Of a DNA stretch of 64,000 bases, positions 36,901 to 51,900 are shown one piece after another. The position numbers and the translations under genes were made by a program. Below the pieces are notes generated by a model, which ran no database searches, had not been told where the DNA came from, and saw only the letters and a program-made list of their open reading frames with translations. Numbering within the stretch: position 1 is the first letter of the stretch; each line of letters starts with the position of its first letter. The DNA comes from Bolinopsis microptera. Its lineage: Eukaryota > Ctenophora > Tentaculata > Lobata > Bolinopsidae. Location of the stretch: NCBI RefSeq assembly GCF_026151205.1, contig NC_087079.1:15004445-15068444 (forward strand). The letters run 5' to 3'.

Positions 36901-39900
36901 GGAGATTTAATGGGGTGTAAATATAATCCGGATATTGAGGGGCAGCTAATTGGCTGACGTCTAGACACGTGATATTGAGGGGCAGCTAATTGGCTGACGG
37001 CTAGACACGTGATATTGAGGGGCAGCTAATTGGCTGACGGCTAGACACGTGATATTGAGGGGCAGCTAATTGGCTGACGGCTAGACACGTGATATTGAGG
37101 GGCAGCTAATTGGCTGACGTCTAGACACGTGATATTGAGGGGCAGCTAATTGGCTGACGTCTAGACACGTGATATTGAGGGGCAGCTAATTGGCTGACGG
37201 CTAGACACGTGATATTGAGGGGCAGCTAATTGGCTGACGTCTAGACACGTGATATTGAGGGGCAGCTAATTGGCTGACGTCTAGACACGTGATATTGAGG
37301 GGCAGCTAATTGGCTGACGTCTAGACACGTGATATTGAGGGGCAGCTAATTGGCTGACGTCTAGACACGTAATATTGAGGGGCAGCTAATTGGCTGACGT
37401 CTAGACACGTAATATTGAGGGGCAGCTAATTGGCTGACGTCTAGACACGTGATATTGAGGGGCAGCTAATTGGCTGACGTCTAGACACGTGATATTGAGG
37501 GGCAGCTAATTGGCTGACGTCTAGACACGTGATATTGAGGGGCAGCTAATTGGCTGACGTCTAGACACGTGATATTGAGGGGCAGCTAATTGGCTGACGT
37601 CTAGACACGTGATATTGAGGGGCAGCTAATTGGCTGACGTCTAGACACGTGATATTGAGGGGCAGCTAATTGGCTGACGTCTAGACACGTGATATTGAGG
37701 GGCAGCTAATTGGCTGACGTCTAGACACGTGATATTGAGGGGCAGCTAATTGGCTGACGTCTAGACACGTGATATTGAGGGGCAGCTAATTGGCTGACGT
37801 CTAGACACGTGATATTGAGGGGCAGCTAATTGGCTGACGTCTAGACACGTGATATTGAGGGGCAGCTAATTGGCTGACGTCTAGACGCGTGATATTGAGG
37901 GGCAGCTAATTGGCTGACGTCTAGACACGTGATATTGAGGGGCAGCTAATTGGCTGACGTCTAGACACGTGATAAGATGAGTGTCTGTGAGCATGAAAAG
38001 GGAGTGGAAGGGAGAAGCTCTAGCTCCCAGCAAAATTAGAAATTGAGAGAGTAAAATGGGAGGATCAGGACTGTAGCTCGCGTTATATCCCCTTATATGG
38101 GCACCACGTGGCAGTAACGCCTACTAGATACATACTTTATTTCATGGTATTAACTAACCTATCTACTACCTATTACAACCTATTTATTGATTTGTTTTAG
38201 TCTACCCTCTAAACGTAGGCTCTTAGTCTAGACGCTGCTCAGTAGAATGCCGTGTGGTTTAGTAATTCTGGGCAGATCCGTATTAAACTTGCAGGGTTCA
38301 TGTTTTGGTATTAGACAAACTATAAACTACCAACATTATGTATAACTATAATATAGAGTGACTAGGTGAAACCCGCATCAATATTGTGATGTGATTCTTG
38401 CAGCCCGTGCCCAATTATTTTATTACGAGTTACTATTCCAGGTACATGATGCTTAATTAGTTAATTGAGTATCAGTAATCTTATTCCTCTTGTTGAACTT
38501 CTGTACTCTTCGAACTACAGGCCAGATAGCGTGAGGAAGTTTGACAAACTATAATTTCTCGAAACTATAACAGTACACTACTACAGTGCGTACGCGTATT
38601 ACAAGCCTGCAGCTGACGTACTTATACATATCATTAATACGTTAATGGTATAATTAACCAATAACCAGGACCCGAAAAAACCTAAGGGATCTATAATACT
38701 ACTTCTACTTTCTTTGTAGTGCAGGTTGCTTGACGTAACATGAATAATGTATTTGGGATTATTTAAATCACAATCACCATCCCTCCTTCAGCTGAAAGAA
38801 CGAAACAATGTAGCATCAAGCAGCCAATAATCTTGCCTTACAGCGATCATATAAAACAATGACAATTTTAGATTCCAATTGCGATTTCATTTTGGCAAAT
38901 ACGACAACCCCGTACGGCCAGTTCGCAGATTAAAGGTTTAATGTTCTTGCCTCTACTTTATCTCCTGATATCCAGAGTCATAGCAAGACATCAGCTGCTC
39001 AACCTCACCCGAATGTCCGAGCTATCCGCAGACCACCGGCGTCCTTCAACGTCCCTCCGCTCAACCAGCGTTACGAGCGGTTAACATGCTCAGGACGTGA
39101 ACAAAGAGAGATCACAGAGTATAACTTGTGGAGAGACGGGGCCTGGTTGTAGCCTCCCTCGGGGAAACATCTAGAGACGTTACCACCAGGCTAACCACCG
39201 TAGGTATGCTAACGAGACATCAAAACTCGCACCTGTCAACAACAAGACCACCCCTGGGAGCAACTTCCTGTTTGTTTCATTTGCCACAACAGGAGTAGAT
39301 TTGATGGTTTCTCAGTTGTCTTGATGACGAGTGTGGGTGTGATCAGGAACATTTCAAGTGCGCACGTGGGGAAAGGGTGCATCATGTTAATCAAGGTAAA
39401 TTACAAGTAGAAATAGAAGCTGAGATCACTACATGGTTTTTGTGATCTCTCAACTGCAGTCAACAGAGTTTTGAAAGTCTTGAGTTGCGGCTTTTGGCAA
39501 AATATTTTAATTGTATTAATTATAATATCTTATCAGGTGTGTGATACAGAGGGTGACTGTGCGGATGTAGTGCGAGTGTCCTGCAGTCTTTTCAGTGATG
39601 TTCAGCAAACTTTGCTGCACCCCCCCCCCCCCGGGTTAGTGATGTGTGTTGGGGTTATGAGGAGTAACTGCTCTTTTCAATCATACCGCTAAGCACCAAA
39701 GTTATCCAGGAAAATCAGGCAGATAACCAAAAGGACGGCAGCTCTAGGGGAACAAGTCGCACTGTAAACGAGGGCCATTGCAAGGTATCCCAGTTCAAGT
39801 TCCAGTTTTCAAGAGGTACAGCTACAGGCACCCTGACGGGATTACCCATGAATATTAGCTTGGAATTAATTAATCTATTAAGGAGAAAGCCCAAGCTTAC

Positions 39901-42900
39901 AACTGCCAGATTCCACTTTCATAGAGCTACACAGACCACTTGTACAAGCGATACTGCAACGGGCGAGAGAAACTGGTATAAATGTGATTGTCGAGCAGCA
40001 ACTGTCCTCATTATTCTATGCAAGTCTGACAGTAAGGCCCATCCCTAAGGAGTTGGTGTGTGACAGGGTCCCCACCTCTGCCACCGACTCCTTCTGTTGA
40101 ATGCCAGGGACCGTCCAGGCCAAGGGTATTCTCTTCCAGGGAGAACATTGTTGGGAAACAAGGGACTCGAGTTTATTATAGTATTCCAGATCGTGCTCTA
40201 CTGTTGGTTGAACGGATTGCGGGTCGCTTCCCAACACAAACGTGCAAGTTAACGGGCCTAAGTACGGGATAGATCAGTCCTGTGTTTTAACCTCCTTATT
40301 CTATGACCTCCAGATGTGCACTTATCTTCCTGATCTTCACATGATGCAGCTAGATTACAGAGGGGTGTTCAGCGAGCAATGAACTGACTGGAGGGCATCC
40401 AATCTGTGTCAGATAAGTGGGTTCCTGTCTCTTTCTCAACTAATGGTTCCTTGAAGGGTGGTCTTCTTAACGAGCAGTAGCGGGTTTTTGGCGTTAAAGA
40501 TTCCCTTTTCAGATGGGATCTAAAAAGGCTAAAAGTTTGCTGTGCTTGCTTGGAGTGATGAATGTAGCTAACTTGGTACTATTCCTTCTTCCAATCATCT
40601 CCACAAAGTTTAGATTAGCCCTCTCCCCGACATGTTCCTTTATGAATATTTCTTGACCAACAATCCCTTCATTGCAAGGGAAACAAGGCGGATTTGGCAT
40701 TTGTACTTTCTGCATACATGAAAATAACCTTCAAGAAAAAGTCTTTCCATAACAATTCAAACCTTACAGATTCTCACAAAGACGAGGAGTTTGTATCGAG
40801 AGGGTTCCATCTTCACAACCAAGCACATCAAATAATCGGTTTACTACGGCAAATCCTCAATGTGTTATCCCGACCTGTTCTCTGGACCGACCAGAATCTT
40901 TAGTTCAAAGTGGTATTATCATGACAGTGGTGTTTGAAGAAATGTGTGCATTGGGTTATGTTACCGGCTGATCCTCGTCACTTCAAGATGAGCAGTCTGG
41001 AGGTAGGTAAAGACTCTCATATCTTCTGACCATCTGTTCTTTCTGTCAGCTAAAGTTTACCCATTTCCTCATCACTGCTCAGATACTATCCTGGGTACCT
41101 ATGTCATGGCGATGATTTACATCTGGGGGTGGCATAAGTGCAGTTGTTTTTGATGAGTTGGTTATAGCTGTAATTTCCCTGCTTTCTCTGGCCTTAATCC
41201 CTGACTTACACTGCATCGTCAAAACCGACATGTTCCTTTATGAACATTTCTTGACCAACAATCCCTTCATTGCAAAGGGAAACAAGGCGGATTTGGCATT
41301 TGTACTTTCTGCATACATGAACATAACCTTTCAAGAAAAAGACTTCCATAACAATTCAACCTTACAGATTCTCACAAAGCTGAGGAGTTTGTTCGAGAAG
41401 GGTTCCATCTTCACAACCAAGCACATCAAATCAATCGGTTACTACGGCAAATCCTCAATGTGTATCCCGGATCTGTTCTCCAACCGACCAGAACTCTTTA
41501 GGTTCAAAGTGGCTATTATCATTACAGTGGTGTTAGAAATGTGTGCCATTGGGTTATGTTACCTGCTGATCCTCCGCCACTTCAAGATGAGCAGTCTGGA
41601 GGTAGGTAAAGCTCTCAAATCTTCTGACCATCTGTTCTTTCTGTCAGCTAAGGTTTACATCCTCATCACTGCTCAGATACTATCCTGGGTACCTAATGTC
41701 ATGGCGATGATTTACAGTCTGGCGGGTGGCAAAGTGCCAGATGTTTTTGATGAGGTGGTTATAGCTGTCATATCCCCTGCTTACTCTGTCCTTAATCCCT
41801 GTCTTCACACTGACATCGTCAAAAGAGTGGTCACTTTCGGGAGAGGGGTGGTCGTGATGTGGCGCAGCAGAAATGGTAAAAATTGTCAGCCGAGGGAAGA
41901 TCAACTAACCACCAAGGATGGTCTGGTAATGGTAAGATTGGAAATGATCAAAAATGTTGAAATTGATGATGGTATAAGTTCACCAAATGACATCGAGAAA
42001 GAGGAGAATGTTAGAACAGATCCTTCCGACATAAAAGAGATAAAGAATCATGACTGAAGGTGAACAGTAGTGAAACCCTTGGACTTTATTATGGGTGGTA
42101 GACACTGATTACACTAGGAGTACAAGTACGAAGAAATACCGTCAAGACAGTGCTGCTATCTATATTCTGGGATACTGAATACACGATAGACACCAATTTT
42201 TATATATTGAACAGGTTTTTAAAAATTTTCGGAGTTCAATTTTTGATTAGATTTCTTGCATAAAGCATAAAATAATTTTATCAAGTGGGATTGAAAAGTG
42301 GTAAAGAAATACCATCACGCTTTTTCAAACTTATGATTATAATATGTAACTCTGTAATGCTTTTAATTTTACGATCTTACGATTTCAGTTCAAAGAGGTC
42401 AACAAATTATGACGGAAAGCTTTTTCATGCAATTGCTGTCATTTGATCAAACGTTTTATAATCTTGGATTTAATCTGTTGAAATAAGAGTCACGTTTCAA
42501 TTTGAAGATCTGGGAGTATTGTGTCGTCTCTGAAACAATGTAGCAACAAGCAGCCAATAATCTTGCCTTACAGCGATCATATAAAACAATGACAATTTTA
42601 GATTCCAATTGCAATTGAGTGCATTCCCATTTTGGCAAATTTGATTGGTCATCACCACAAATCCCTGACGCCGGGATCTGAGATAATTACAACAACTCCG
42701 TACGGCCAGTTCGCATATTAAAGCTTTAATGTTCTTGCTTCTACTTTATCTCCTGATATTCAGAGTCATTGCAAGACATCAGCTGCTCAACCTCACCCGA
42801 CTGTCCGAGCTATCCGCAGACCACCGAGAGTCTTTCAACGACCTCCTGCTAAACCAGCGTTACGAGCGGATAACATGCTCGGACGTGAACCAAGAGAGAT

Positions 42901-45900
42901 CACAGAGTAAAACCTTGTGGAGAGAGCGGGGCCTGGTTGTAGCCTCACCCGGGAAAGATCAAGAGACGTACACCAGGCTAACCACCGTAGGGTATGATAA
43001 CGAGACACAAACTCGCACCTGCCTCAACAACAAGACCACCTCTGGAGCACTTCCTGTTTGTTTCATTGCCACAACAGAGAGATGTGATGGTTTCTCCAGT
43101 TGTCTTGATGACGAGTGTGGGTGTGATCAGGAACATTTCAAGTGCGCCAGTGGGGAAGGGTGCATCACTGTTAATCAGGTGAAATTACAAGTAGAAATAG
43201 TAAGCTGAGATCACTACATGTTTTTGTGCTCTCTCAACTGCAGTCAACAGTGTTTTGAAAGTCTTGAGTTGCTGCTTTTGGCAAAATATTTAATTGTAAT
43301 AATTATAATTATCTTATCAGGTGTGTGATAACAGAGCTGACTGTGCGGATGCTAGTGACGAGTGTCCCTGCAGCTCTTTTCAGAGTTGTATCAGCAACTT
43401 TGCTGGTAGTGAAGTGTGTGGGGTTAGGAGGAGTAACTGCTCCTTCAACTCATCCGCTCAGCACAAAGTTATCCAGGAAATCAGGCAGATAACAAAGGAC
43501 GGCAGCATCTACGGGAACAAGTCGGCACTGAACGAGGCCATTGCAAGGTATCCCAAGTTCAAGTTCCAGTTTTCAAGAGTTACAGCTACAGGCACCATGA
43601 CAGGATTACCCATGAATATTAGCTTGGAATTAATTAATCTATTTAAAGAGAAAGGCCCAAGCTACAACTGCACAGATTCCACTTTCATAGAGCTACACAG
43701 ACCACTGTACCAAGCGATCTGCAACGGGGAGAGAAACTGTATAAATGGAATTGACGAGCAGCACTGTCCTCATCTATTCTACTGCAAGTCTGACAGTAAG
43801 CCCATCCCTAAGGAGATGGTGTGTGACAGGGTCCCACACTGCACCGACTCCTCTGATGAATGCCAGGACTGTCCAGGCCATGGTATCTCTTCCAGGGAGA
43901 ACATTGTTGGGAACAAGGGACTAGAGTTTATTATAGTATTCCAGATCGTGCTCATACTGTGGTTGAACGGATATGCGTGTCGCTTCCAACACAAACGTGA
44001 AGTTAACGGGCCTAAGATACGGATAGATCAGATCCTGTGTTTTAACCTCATATTCTATGACCTCCAGATGGCCACTTATCTCCTGATCATCACATGGAAG
44101 CAGCTAGAATACAGAGGGGTGTTCTGCGAGCATGAAACTGACTGGAGGGCATCCAATCTGTGTCAGATAAGTGGGTTCCTGTTCTTCTTCTCAACTAATG
44201 GTTCCTTGCAGGTGGTCTTCTTAACGAGCATTAGCAGGGTTTTTGGCGTAAAAGATTCCTTTTCAGATGGATCTAAAAAGGCTAAACAGTTTGCTGTGCT
44301 GCTTGGAGTGATGAATGTAGCTAACTTGGTACTCTCCCTTCTTCCAATCATCTCCACAAAGTTAGATAGCCCTCTCACCGACATGTTCCTTTATGAACAT
44401 TTCTTGACCAACAATCCCTTCATTGCAAAGGGAAACAAGGCGGATTTGGCATTTGTACTTTCTGCATACATGAACATAACCTTTCAAGAAAAAGTCTTCC
44501 ATAACAATTCAACCTTACAGATTCTCACAAAGCTGAGGAGTTTGTTCGAGAAGGGTTCCATCTTCACAACCAAGCACATCAAATCAATCGGTTACTACGG
44601 CAAATCCTCAATGTGTATCCCGGACCTGTTCTCTGACCGACCAGAACTCTTTAGGTTCAAAGTGGCTATTATCATGACAGTGGTGTTAGAAATGTGTGCC
44701 ATTGGGTTATGTTACCTGCTGATCCTCCGTCACTTCAAGATGAGCAGTCTGGAGGTAGGTAAAGCTCTCAAATCTTCTGACCATCTGTTCTTTCTGTCAG
44801 CTAAAGTTTACATCCTCATCACTGCTCAGATACTATCCTGGGTACCTAATGTCATGGCGATGATTTACAGTCTGGCGGGTGGCAAAGTGCCAGATATTTT
44901 TGATGAGGTGGTTATAGCTGTCATATCCCCTGCTTACTCTGTCCTTAATCCCTGTCTTCACACTGACATCGTCAAAAGAGTGGTCACTTTCGGGAGAGGG
45001 GTGGTCGTGATGTGGCGCAGCAGAAATGGTAAAAATTGTCAGCCGAGGGAAGATCAACTAACCACCAAGGATGGTCTGGTAATGGTAAGATTGGAAATGA
45101 TCAAAAATGTTGAAATTGATGATGGTATAAGTTCACCAAACGTCATCGAGAAAGATGAGAATGTTAGAACAGATCCTTCCGACATAAAAGAGATAAAGAA
45201 TCACATGACTGAAGGTGAACAGTAGTGAAACCCTTGGACTTTATTATGGGTGGTAGACACTGATTACACTAGGAGTACAAGTACGAAGAAATACCGTCAA
45301 GACAGTGCTGCTATCTATATTCTGGGATACTGAATACACGATAGACACCGATTTCTATATATTGAACAGGTTTTTAAAAATTTTCGGAGTTCAATTTTTT
45401 ATTAGATTTCTTGCATAAAGCATAAAATAATTTTATCAAGTGGGATTGAAAAGTGGTAACGAAATACCATCACGCTTTTTCAAACTCATGATTACAATAT
45501 GTAACTCTGTAATGCTTTTAATTTTATGATCTTACGATTTCAGTTCAAAGAGGTCAACAAATTATGACGGAAAGCTTTTTTATGCAATTGCTGTCATTTG
45601 ATCAAACGTTTTATAATCTTGGATTTAATCTGTTGAAATAAGTGTCACGTTTCAATTTGAAGATCTGGGAGTATTGTGTCGTCTCTGAATCATTTGTTCC
45701 GAAGGTTTTGGTAATTGGTACCAAACTGTATCGGATAAAAAGTATGGTACACTGGTTTAATGTTATTTAAAACTACAAGAGCAGTATTCAATTTGAATAT
45801 TAGATTTTAAATGACCTTGACAACCTAAAAAACAAAAATATCCCTCTTTCGAAAACTGAAGGAGCTAATAAAACATCCAAGTATGTACTGAGTAAGAAGG

Positions 45901-48900
45901 ACCAACTATAACTATCAACAAAACCCCGCAATGAGATCAAACCCCGCGGTAACACTGAATCCCACTCTGGTGCATAGCCAGGACTACATTTCTAACAAAA
46001 CTAGTAACAAAATACACTTGACTCAAGTTAAATATTTACTTTACTTTACGCGATTCAGGGGTTGTTACAAGTTGGTACGAAATATTGTGTAACTATGGTG
46101 TGGTGCCGGATACTGGAGAAGGAGTATTATAAAGGAGTAATATTATAAAGGAGTATTTATATATGGTGCGGTGCAAATATGCAGCTGAGTCTAGCTTTAC
46201 AAGTAGCCTTATAAGTAAGAGCAAGATGAGTCAAATTTTTGAAGAATGTTTTGATGAAACTGATAAAGAAGTTACGGCTCATCAGCAGGCTCTGGTAATT
46301 AGTCACTGTTCATCTTAAAGTGGAGAAGATTTAAGGTTGGTACCTAAACAGATTATGATTAAATGATGAGTGACATGTTACCAGGAACTGGGCTGATTTG
46401 GATAATCATTAAACTAAAGATCGGCCGCGAAACGCTCGCCGCTGAAAGTCCAAAACAACAGTAATATAACACTAAAAATTCGCAATTTAGGAACCAGCTT
46501 TTCACGGTCGAGGTATACGGCTGCTTAAACGGAAACACAAACAATAACTATTATCGTCTCATCATCCTCGCACGCAAGAAAATACTTTTCCGGAACGCAA
46601 AATACAGAATGTAATGAAACACGTAACTTAGAGACATAACCAAAGACATATAAACATTATGTAACTCTATCTCTTATTATAGCGTTATGAGCCTCCGGCA
46701 TAGTAACTAATTTCCTTGCCTTCTTAAACACGGCAAACCAAACAAAGTTACAATAGTATTATTGTGATTATATAATAAGACTGTGGAGGGCTAACAAGGG
46801 CTGAGTGGAACCCCCGGAACCCCCTGGAATGCCAAAAATGGGGCACCCTACTTAGAACTGGAGCTCAACTCTCAAGTATTATATAGAGAAACGGAGAAAC
46901 CTTGCTGTAACCCAGTTATTAAATTATTAATTAATTACGTTCTAAATACAGCAGATAGGGTATGGTAACAGGTTACTGGACCCTGGTGATAACCCGTGAA
47001 TTGGAGTATAATTAGCTGATTACGCAATGTGATGAGGTCCACATGTCATCTCCGCATAATGTAATAATATGTTAAGTTGGTAAACATATTATAATGCCCT
47101 GGTGTACGTGCATTATGAGACCGGCTAACGTGCCTGTAGGTTAGGTCGACAGTATTTCTAGTTAGGTTTGCGGGGGAGTAGATATATGGAACAATATGGA
47201 TAAATTCTCGTTATAATGAACTAGGGATAGGTTGCTATTCACAATAATAACCCTTATTGATTTATACTGTGGTGAAGTGGTGCTCGGATTCCGCGACAAA
47301 GCACTACACTAATCGTCCAATTAGTTTGCTAACTTTGCTGGAGGGCGGAGGCAACCGTACTTATTGATAATCATTAATCACGCGTTAATAAAATCACAAA
47401 TCGTTACATGCACTAAGTATCAAAACAAAAACTAAAGATCACAGTGAAAAGGCAAACAATATGTGTCGATGGAAAGTGCGAGAAAACATATTCACTACGC
47501 AGCGCATGGTCAGGAGGGGAAGAGAGAATCCTGATAAAAGCCAGCAATTACACTCATGACATAGTAACGACACCTCATCTCCCCCGGTCCCAGACTCAGC
47601 CTGGTGTTAAGGCAGACAGGATCTACTGTGGATATCCTGACAACTTCCAACTAACAGCTAGATACAAATTATTATTTGAGAGGGTTCTGGTAGGATGATT
47701 GAATTGAAGATGCTAATAACCTGGACCTGTGCATTGAGTCGCCTCTACAAACACAATTCTGAAAACTGGAAAAAGACTGACTAGTGACTGACTAGACTGC
47801 TTCCGCTTATTTGAGCCGTGGGCGTATCACTATATTGGCGATTTACGGCATAAATTTGGACGGCGTCAAATATTAAGAACAATAGGAAGATTGCAGTACG
47901 CCAGTACTCGACAATAGTATTATTCACTGAACGTGCCACTAAACGAGCCGGCAAACAATCCAATCATTTGACCAATAATCACGAATTCTGGTCGATTCAG
48001 GATCTCTGGTATTTCGTTAATTGACTGAAAATCAGGTAAAATCAGGTAAAATCAGGTAAAATCAGGTTCACTCCAATCAAGTTAACGTTTGGAGGGCACC
48101 TTCTTGGTATTAAAAGCTGGTTAAGTTATTAGGAGTTAAGATGGAATTGTGTAGCAGATGATTGACAGTAGAAGATGGAGGATATTGTTAGGTGACAGTC
48201 TCCAAATACTCAGACAGGACCCCGAGAAAAAAGGAGAAAACAGGGAGGTAAATGTCTGAGGTTTGAAAATCAAATCTCTGGCGAGATTATGGATTTACAG
48301 CATTTTTCTGGGGTTTATAGAAACCGCAGAGCAACAGCGTGGGGAGGTGGGTTAATATCGTCATCTGGGATTTATTAAAAACACATCTGTCCATGTTTAA
48401 TGGTGTGAGACCAACGTATGACTTCGCAATTTTAAAGTTCTCAGCTCAAGCTGGTCAGGACATTTTCAGGTGTTTAAAAAACGACCACTTTTCTCACAAC
48501 TATGAAAGGTTTCGACTATCTGAAACTTGGCAAGAAAAACAAGAAAAAACCACAACGAATATATTTCATCTCAACAAAAAATATGCCATATAACTAGAAC
48601 CAAATATTAAAATATACTGGGTACATAACGGCAGTAAGACAACACAACATGTCAAACATATTATAAAGGAGTATTTTATAAAGGAGTATTATAAACATGT
48701 GTGGACACGAAACTAGAGTAGGCCAGTGGAAACGTGAGTGAAGACTAGTTAGAGTCCTGACCGAGCAGACGTAGTAATACAGTATCAGATATCAACACTT
48801 GCTGCACGCTCAACACGTCATACAAGATCATATCTCTGATATTATCTCGTGAGGAGAGATTAGATAACGATATCTGGTAACCTGATTCTGTTCAAACGTT

Positions 48901-51900
48901 TGAGTCAGAAAACAGGGTTCCGATGTGATTGCGTCGTTCCTATTTATAGACTACAAGGTCCCGCTGTTTTGGAAGGTTGGCAAGAATGTTGGCAAGAGAA
49001 AGACAGCCGGACTCTGGAGGAATAGCAGTTATTGTGGCCAATACCATATGTTAGGGTCAATACCATGTATATTTATATTTACTACCGAGATTACGCATTT
49101 AGTACCGTTTAGTACCGTTTAACGCATTGAGTTAGAGTATCATGTACACAGTTATAACTATTTCTGGACACCATTTACGCTGTCAAATCTTGGCCTAACG
49201 CCAAAACAGATAATAATGTTGTCGCTGATTTAATTAGAAAATGAACGACCAGATGAGACTTTCCATCCACCCAGTGTGTCTTACAAACTGATAGCGGCGA
49301 AATATCAGGGAAATTATAGAGAGATATTTGCGACTGTTTTCTTATACGCCTTGCGACAAAATCACCATGTCAGGAATATCGGCATAATATGCTGTACAGA
49401 TGTTGATTAATGGTATACATTTTGTTCAAGAATTCCGTTAAGTTTCACTAAATTTGTAAGTTTCATTAGACTAAGGAATTAGATTTTATGTTACATTTGG
49501 AAAAGTTACTGTTTATTAATTACTGGGTATAAGTAACGGGATTTTCTGCTACTATCTCTGTAACACTCACGAGAATGCAACCCTCTAGAAGAAGGAATAT
49601 TCAGCTGATATTCTTGACCGTGGATACCATGGAATCATGTGTTATTGAGCTGGTTTATCTTATAAAGAAACAAAATCTTTAGCCATAGAGTTTAACTAAA
49701 CAAAAAAATACACCGTCCTATCTTGTATCCATGTGAAAATCTTAATGAGTCGTAGGGCTCAAGACTTTGTTTCAAAGGGTTTCAAGGGTGAACCCTAATG
49801 TAATGAATTTAATTGCCGAAGTGCCGACTTAGGGAAACATTTCCTAAATCACAATTTGAATTCAATGCTAACTAATGAGCTGAAATAAATGCTCATGAAT
49901 GACCGAGTAAAATTGTATTTAAGCAACACAAAACAAGAGAAATGAGGAAAGGGCGATATAAAAATTAAACTCGTTATGGCTTAAAATTTAGACTCATTTT
50001 GGTTTGAAATATCACAATATTTAAACGATGAAAAGCGGTTTGTGAACTGTTCAGTGAGGCATGCACTGAGGTAAACGAGTGATTTAGATTGTTCTAGAAT
50101 AAAGCCTGAGTGCTAAGTATTGCTAAGTAGTAAGTACAGCACTCCCGCAAATATCACAGTGTGTTAGAATGCACTAATGGTCACTCCATTGTAACATGGG
50201 TGTATTAATGCAGTACATTTATTATCGAATGGAGAGCACTGTTAACTACTATCCGAGATAACTTATTCCAGGTTATAATAACACAGCTCGTCTTTTTAGC
50301 GGAACGAACAGCAGCCTAACAAGAAGAAAACCAGAGTCATAGAAAACCTGCCCCTGAGCAGTGTTCGCCGTAAAACCGCAAGTAAAAACTACGTGAAAAT
50401 TGAAATGCACGAGAAATGGCAGCGGTTTCCTCGCAGCTCACAGCATGTCACGGAGAGTTGTTGTAAACATTTGTGTGACCAGGATAATTCTAGAACATGG
50501 CGCCATGTAGCCTGGGCTAGCCCGTAGCCGCCATGTAGCTGTAACTTTTAAGCTAGGCTAGCCGTCATGTAGCCTGCGCTGGCCGCTATGTAGCCGGGCG
50601 TGGCTATTGACATACAATAGTGTTTAACATAACAACGAACAGACATACTAACAAACAAATCTAACACGCTGAACCATGTATATATTTGTTCAATTATTTA
50701 ACATTTAAAAGCCATTCATTATGTATAATATCTATGTACACGAAGAGAATATAACTTGTGACTAGGATTATTCTAGAACCTGGCGACGTGTAGCCTGTGG
50801 CTGACTAGGCTCCATCTAGCTGTGCTGCAGCTGGCTGTGGAAACCGTGGTGGAACGAGCCATAACGAACAAACATAGTGACAAACAAATTAATACAAGGT
50901 CACTGAACTATGTTTAGACATTGAATTAATCAAAATTTAAAAAGTTAATATATTACTCAGTTAATCAATATTAATACAAATAAAAGGTTACATTACACAA
51001 GTAAAGTGCATCTATTATGTATGTCTATGAGTATTGCTGATGTACTTACTCAATGTAATAAACTCCGTTGTCGTTTTGTATCTCCTCCCATCCATACGGC
51101 AACTCTAGGGAAAACAAATATCAGTAAGCAAATCGTTCATAAAACTAGGGAGTAACTGCACTCTAAATAGAAAACTTTGAGAAGGAATATTTGGTGTATG
51201 TACCTCGGAGGAACTGCATAGGCCGTGAGTACTCAAATGAGAATCATCCTATCAAAGAGAAAACAAAAAATTAAACAGTTATTTCCAGCATGTTCAAGCA
51301 AGAGCAACGGACATAAAATAGTGGATAAATGGTGGATAAATAACTTTGCAAAGGTCAATAATAGACCCAAGAATGAAGGAAGTTCGACAATCCTTCTCAC
51401 TACAAAGGCAGCCCCTGCAGCCGCGAGTGATAAGCGTTACATGCCACACGCAACCAATACACTATTATATGCACTGAATATATTACGTGACATATTATGC
51501 TACAATACGTATTAAAGCACACTCCTGAGAGTTAGATTGGTATGTAGAGGAAGCTTATATTGGTGTACTTGGCAAGCAGCTATATGGGCAATTATTACAT
51601 GAATTTACGGAATATTTCTAGCAAGTCACAAGCATGTAATATAAAGGGTTAATTATGATTATAGTACAATGTGTGGATCATAGCCAGATATAAACCTTTA
51701 GAATGTCAGGTACTTTAATAAGATTTTAGATTTAATGAGGATATAATTGTTGGCAAGGGAAGGCAAAATTATCTCCACAATAATGCGACCAAACGGCTAT
51801 GAAAAAGGCGTGAATTGAAGATTTCTGAAATACACACAAAAATGTTGTTATTTTTCGAGAACAACTGAAGAGTTAATGAACAGATGCAAAAGTACGATAG

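Noticed and set aside
36931-37970. CRISPR-like regular repeat
   Set aside because: The 40-bp units abut directly with no variable spacers, and the context is an animal gene intron. It is a minisatellite.
38941-41230. Ancient receptor pseudogene
   Set aside because: The indel-only pattern and the clean 600-bp re-read fit uncorrected long-read sequence better than neutral decay, which would be mostly substitutions.
47444-47698. 84-codon plus-strand frame
   Set aside because: No domain, signal peptide or splice evidence; it lies in a long MAGI intron with similar chance frames.
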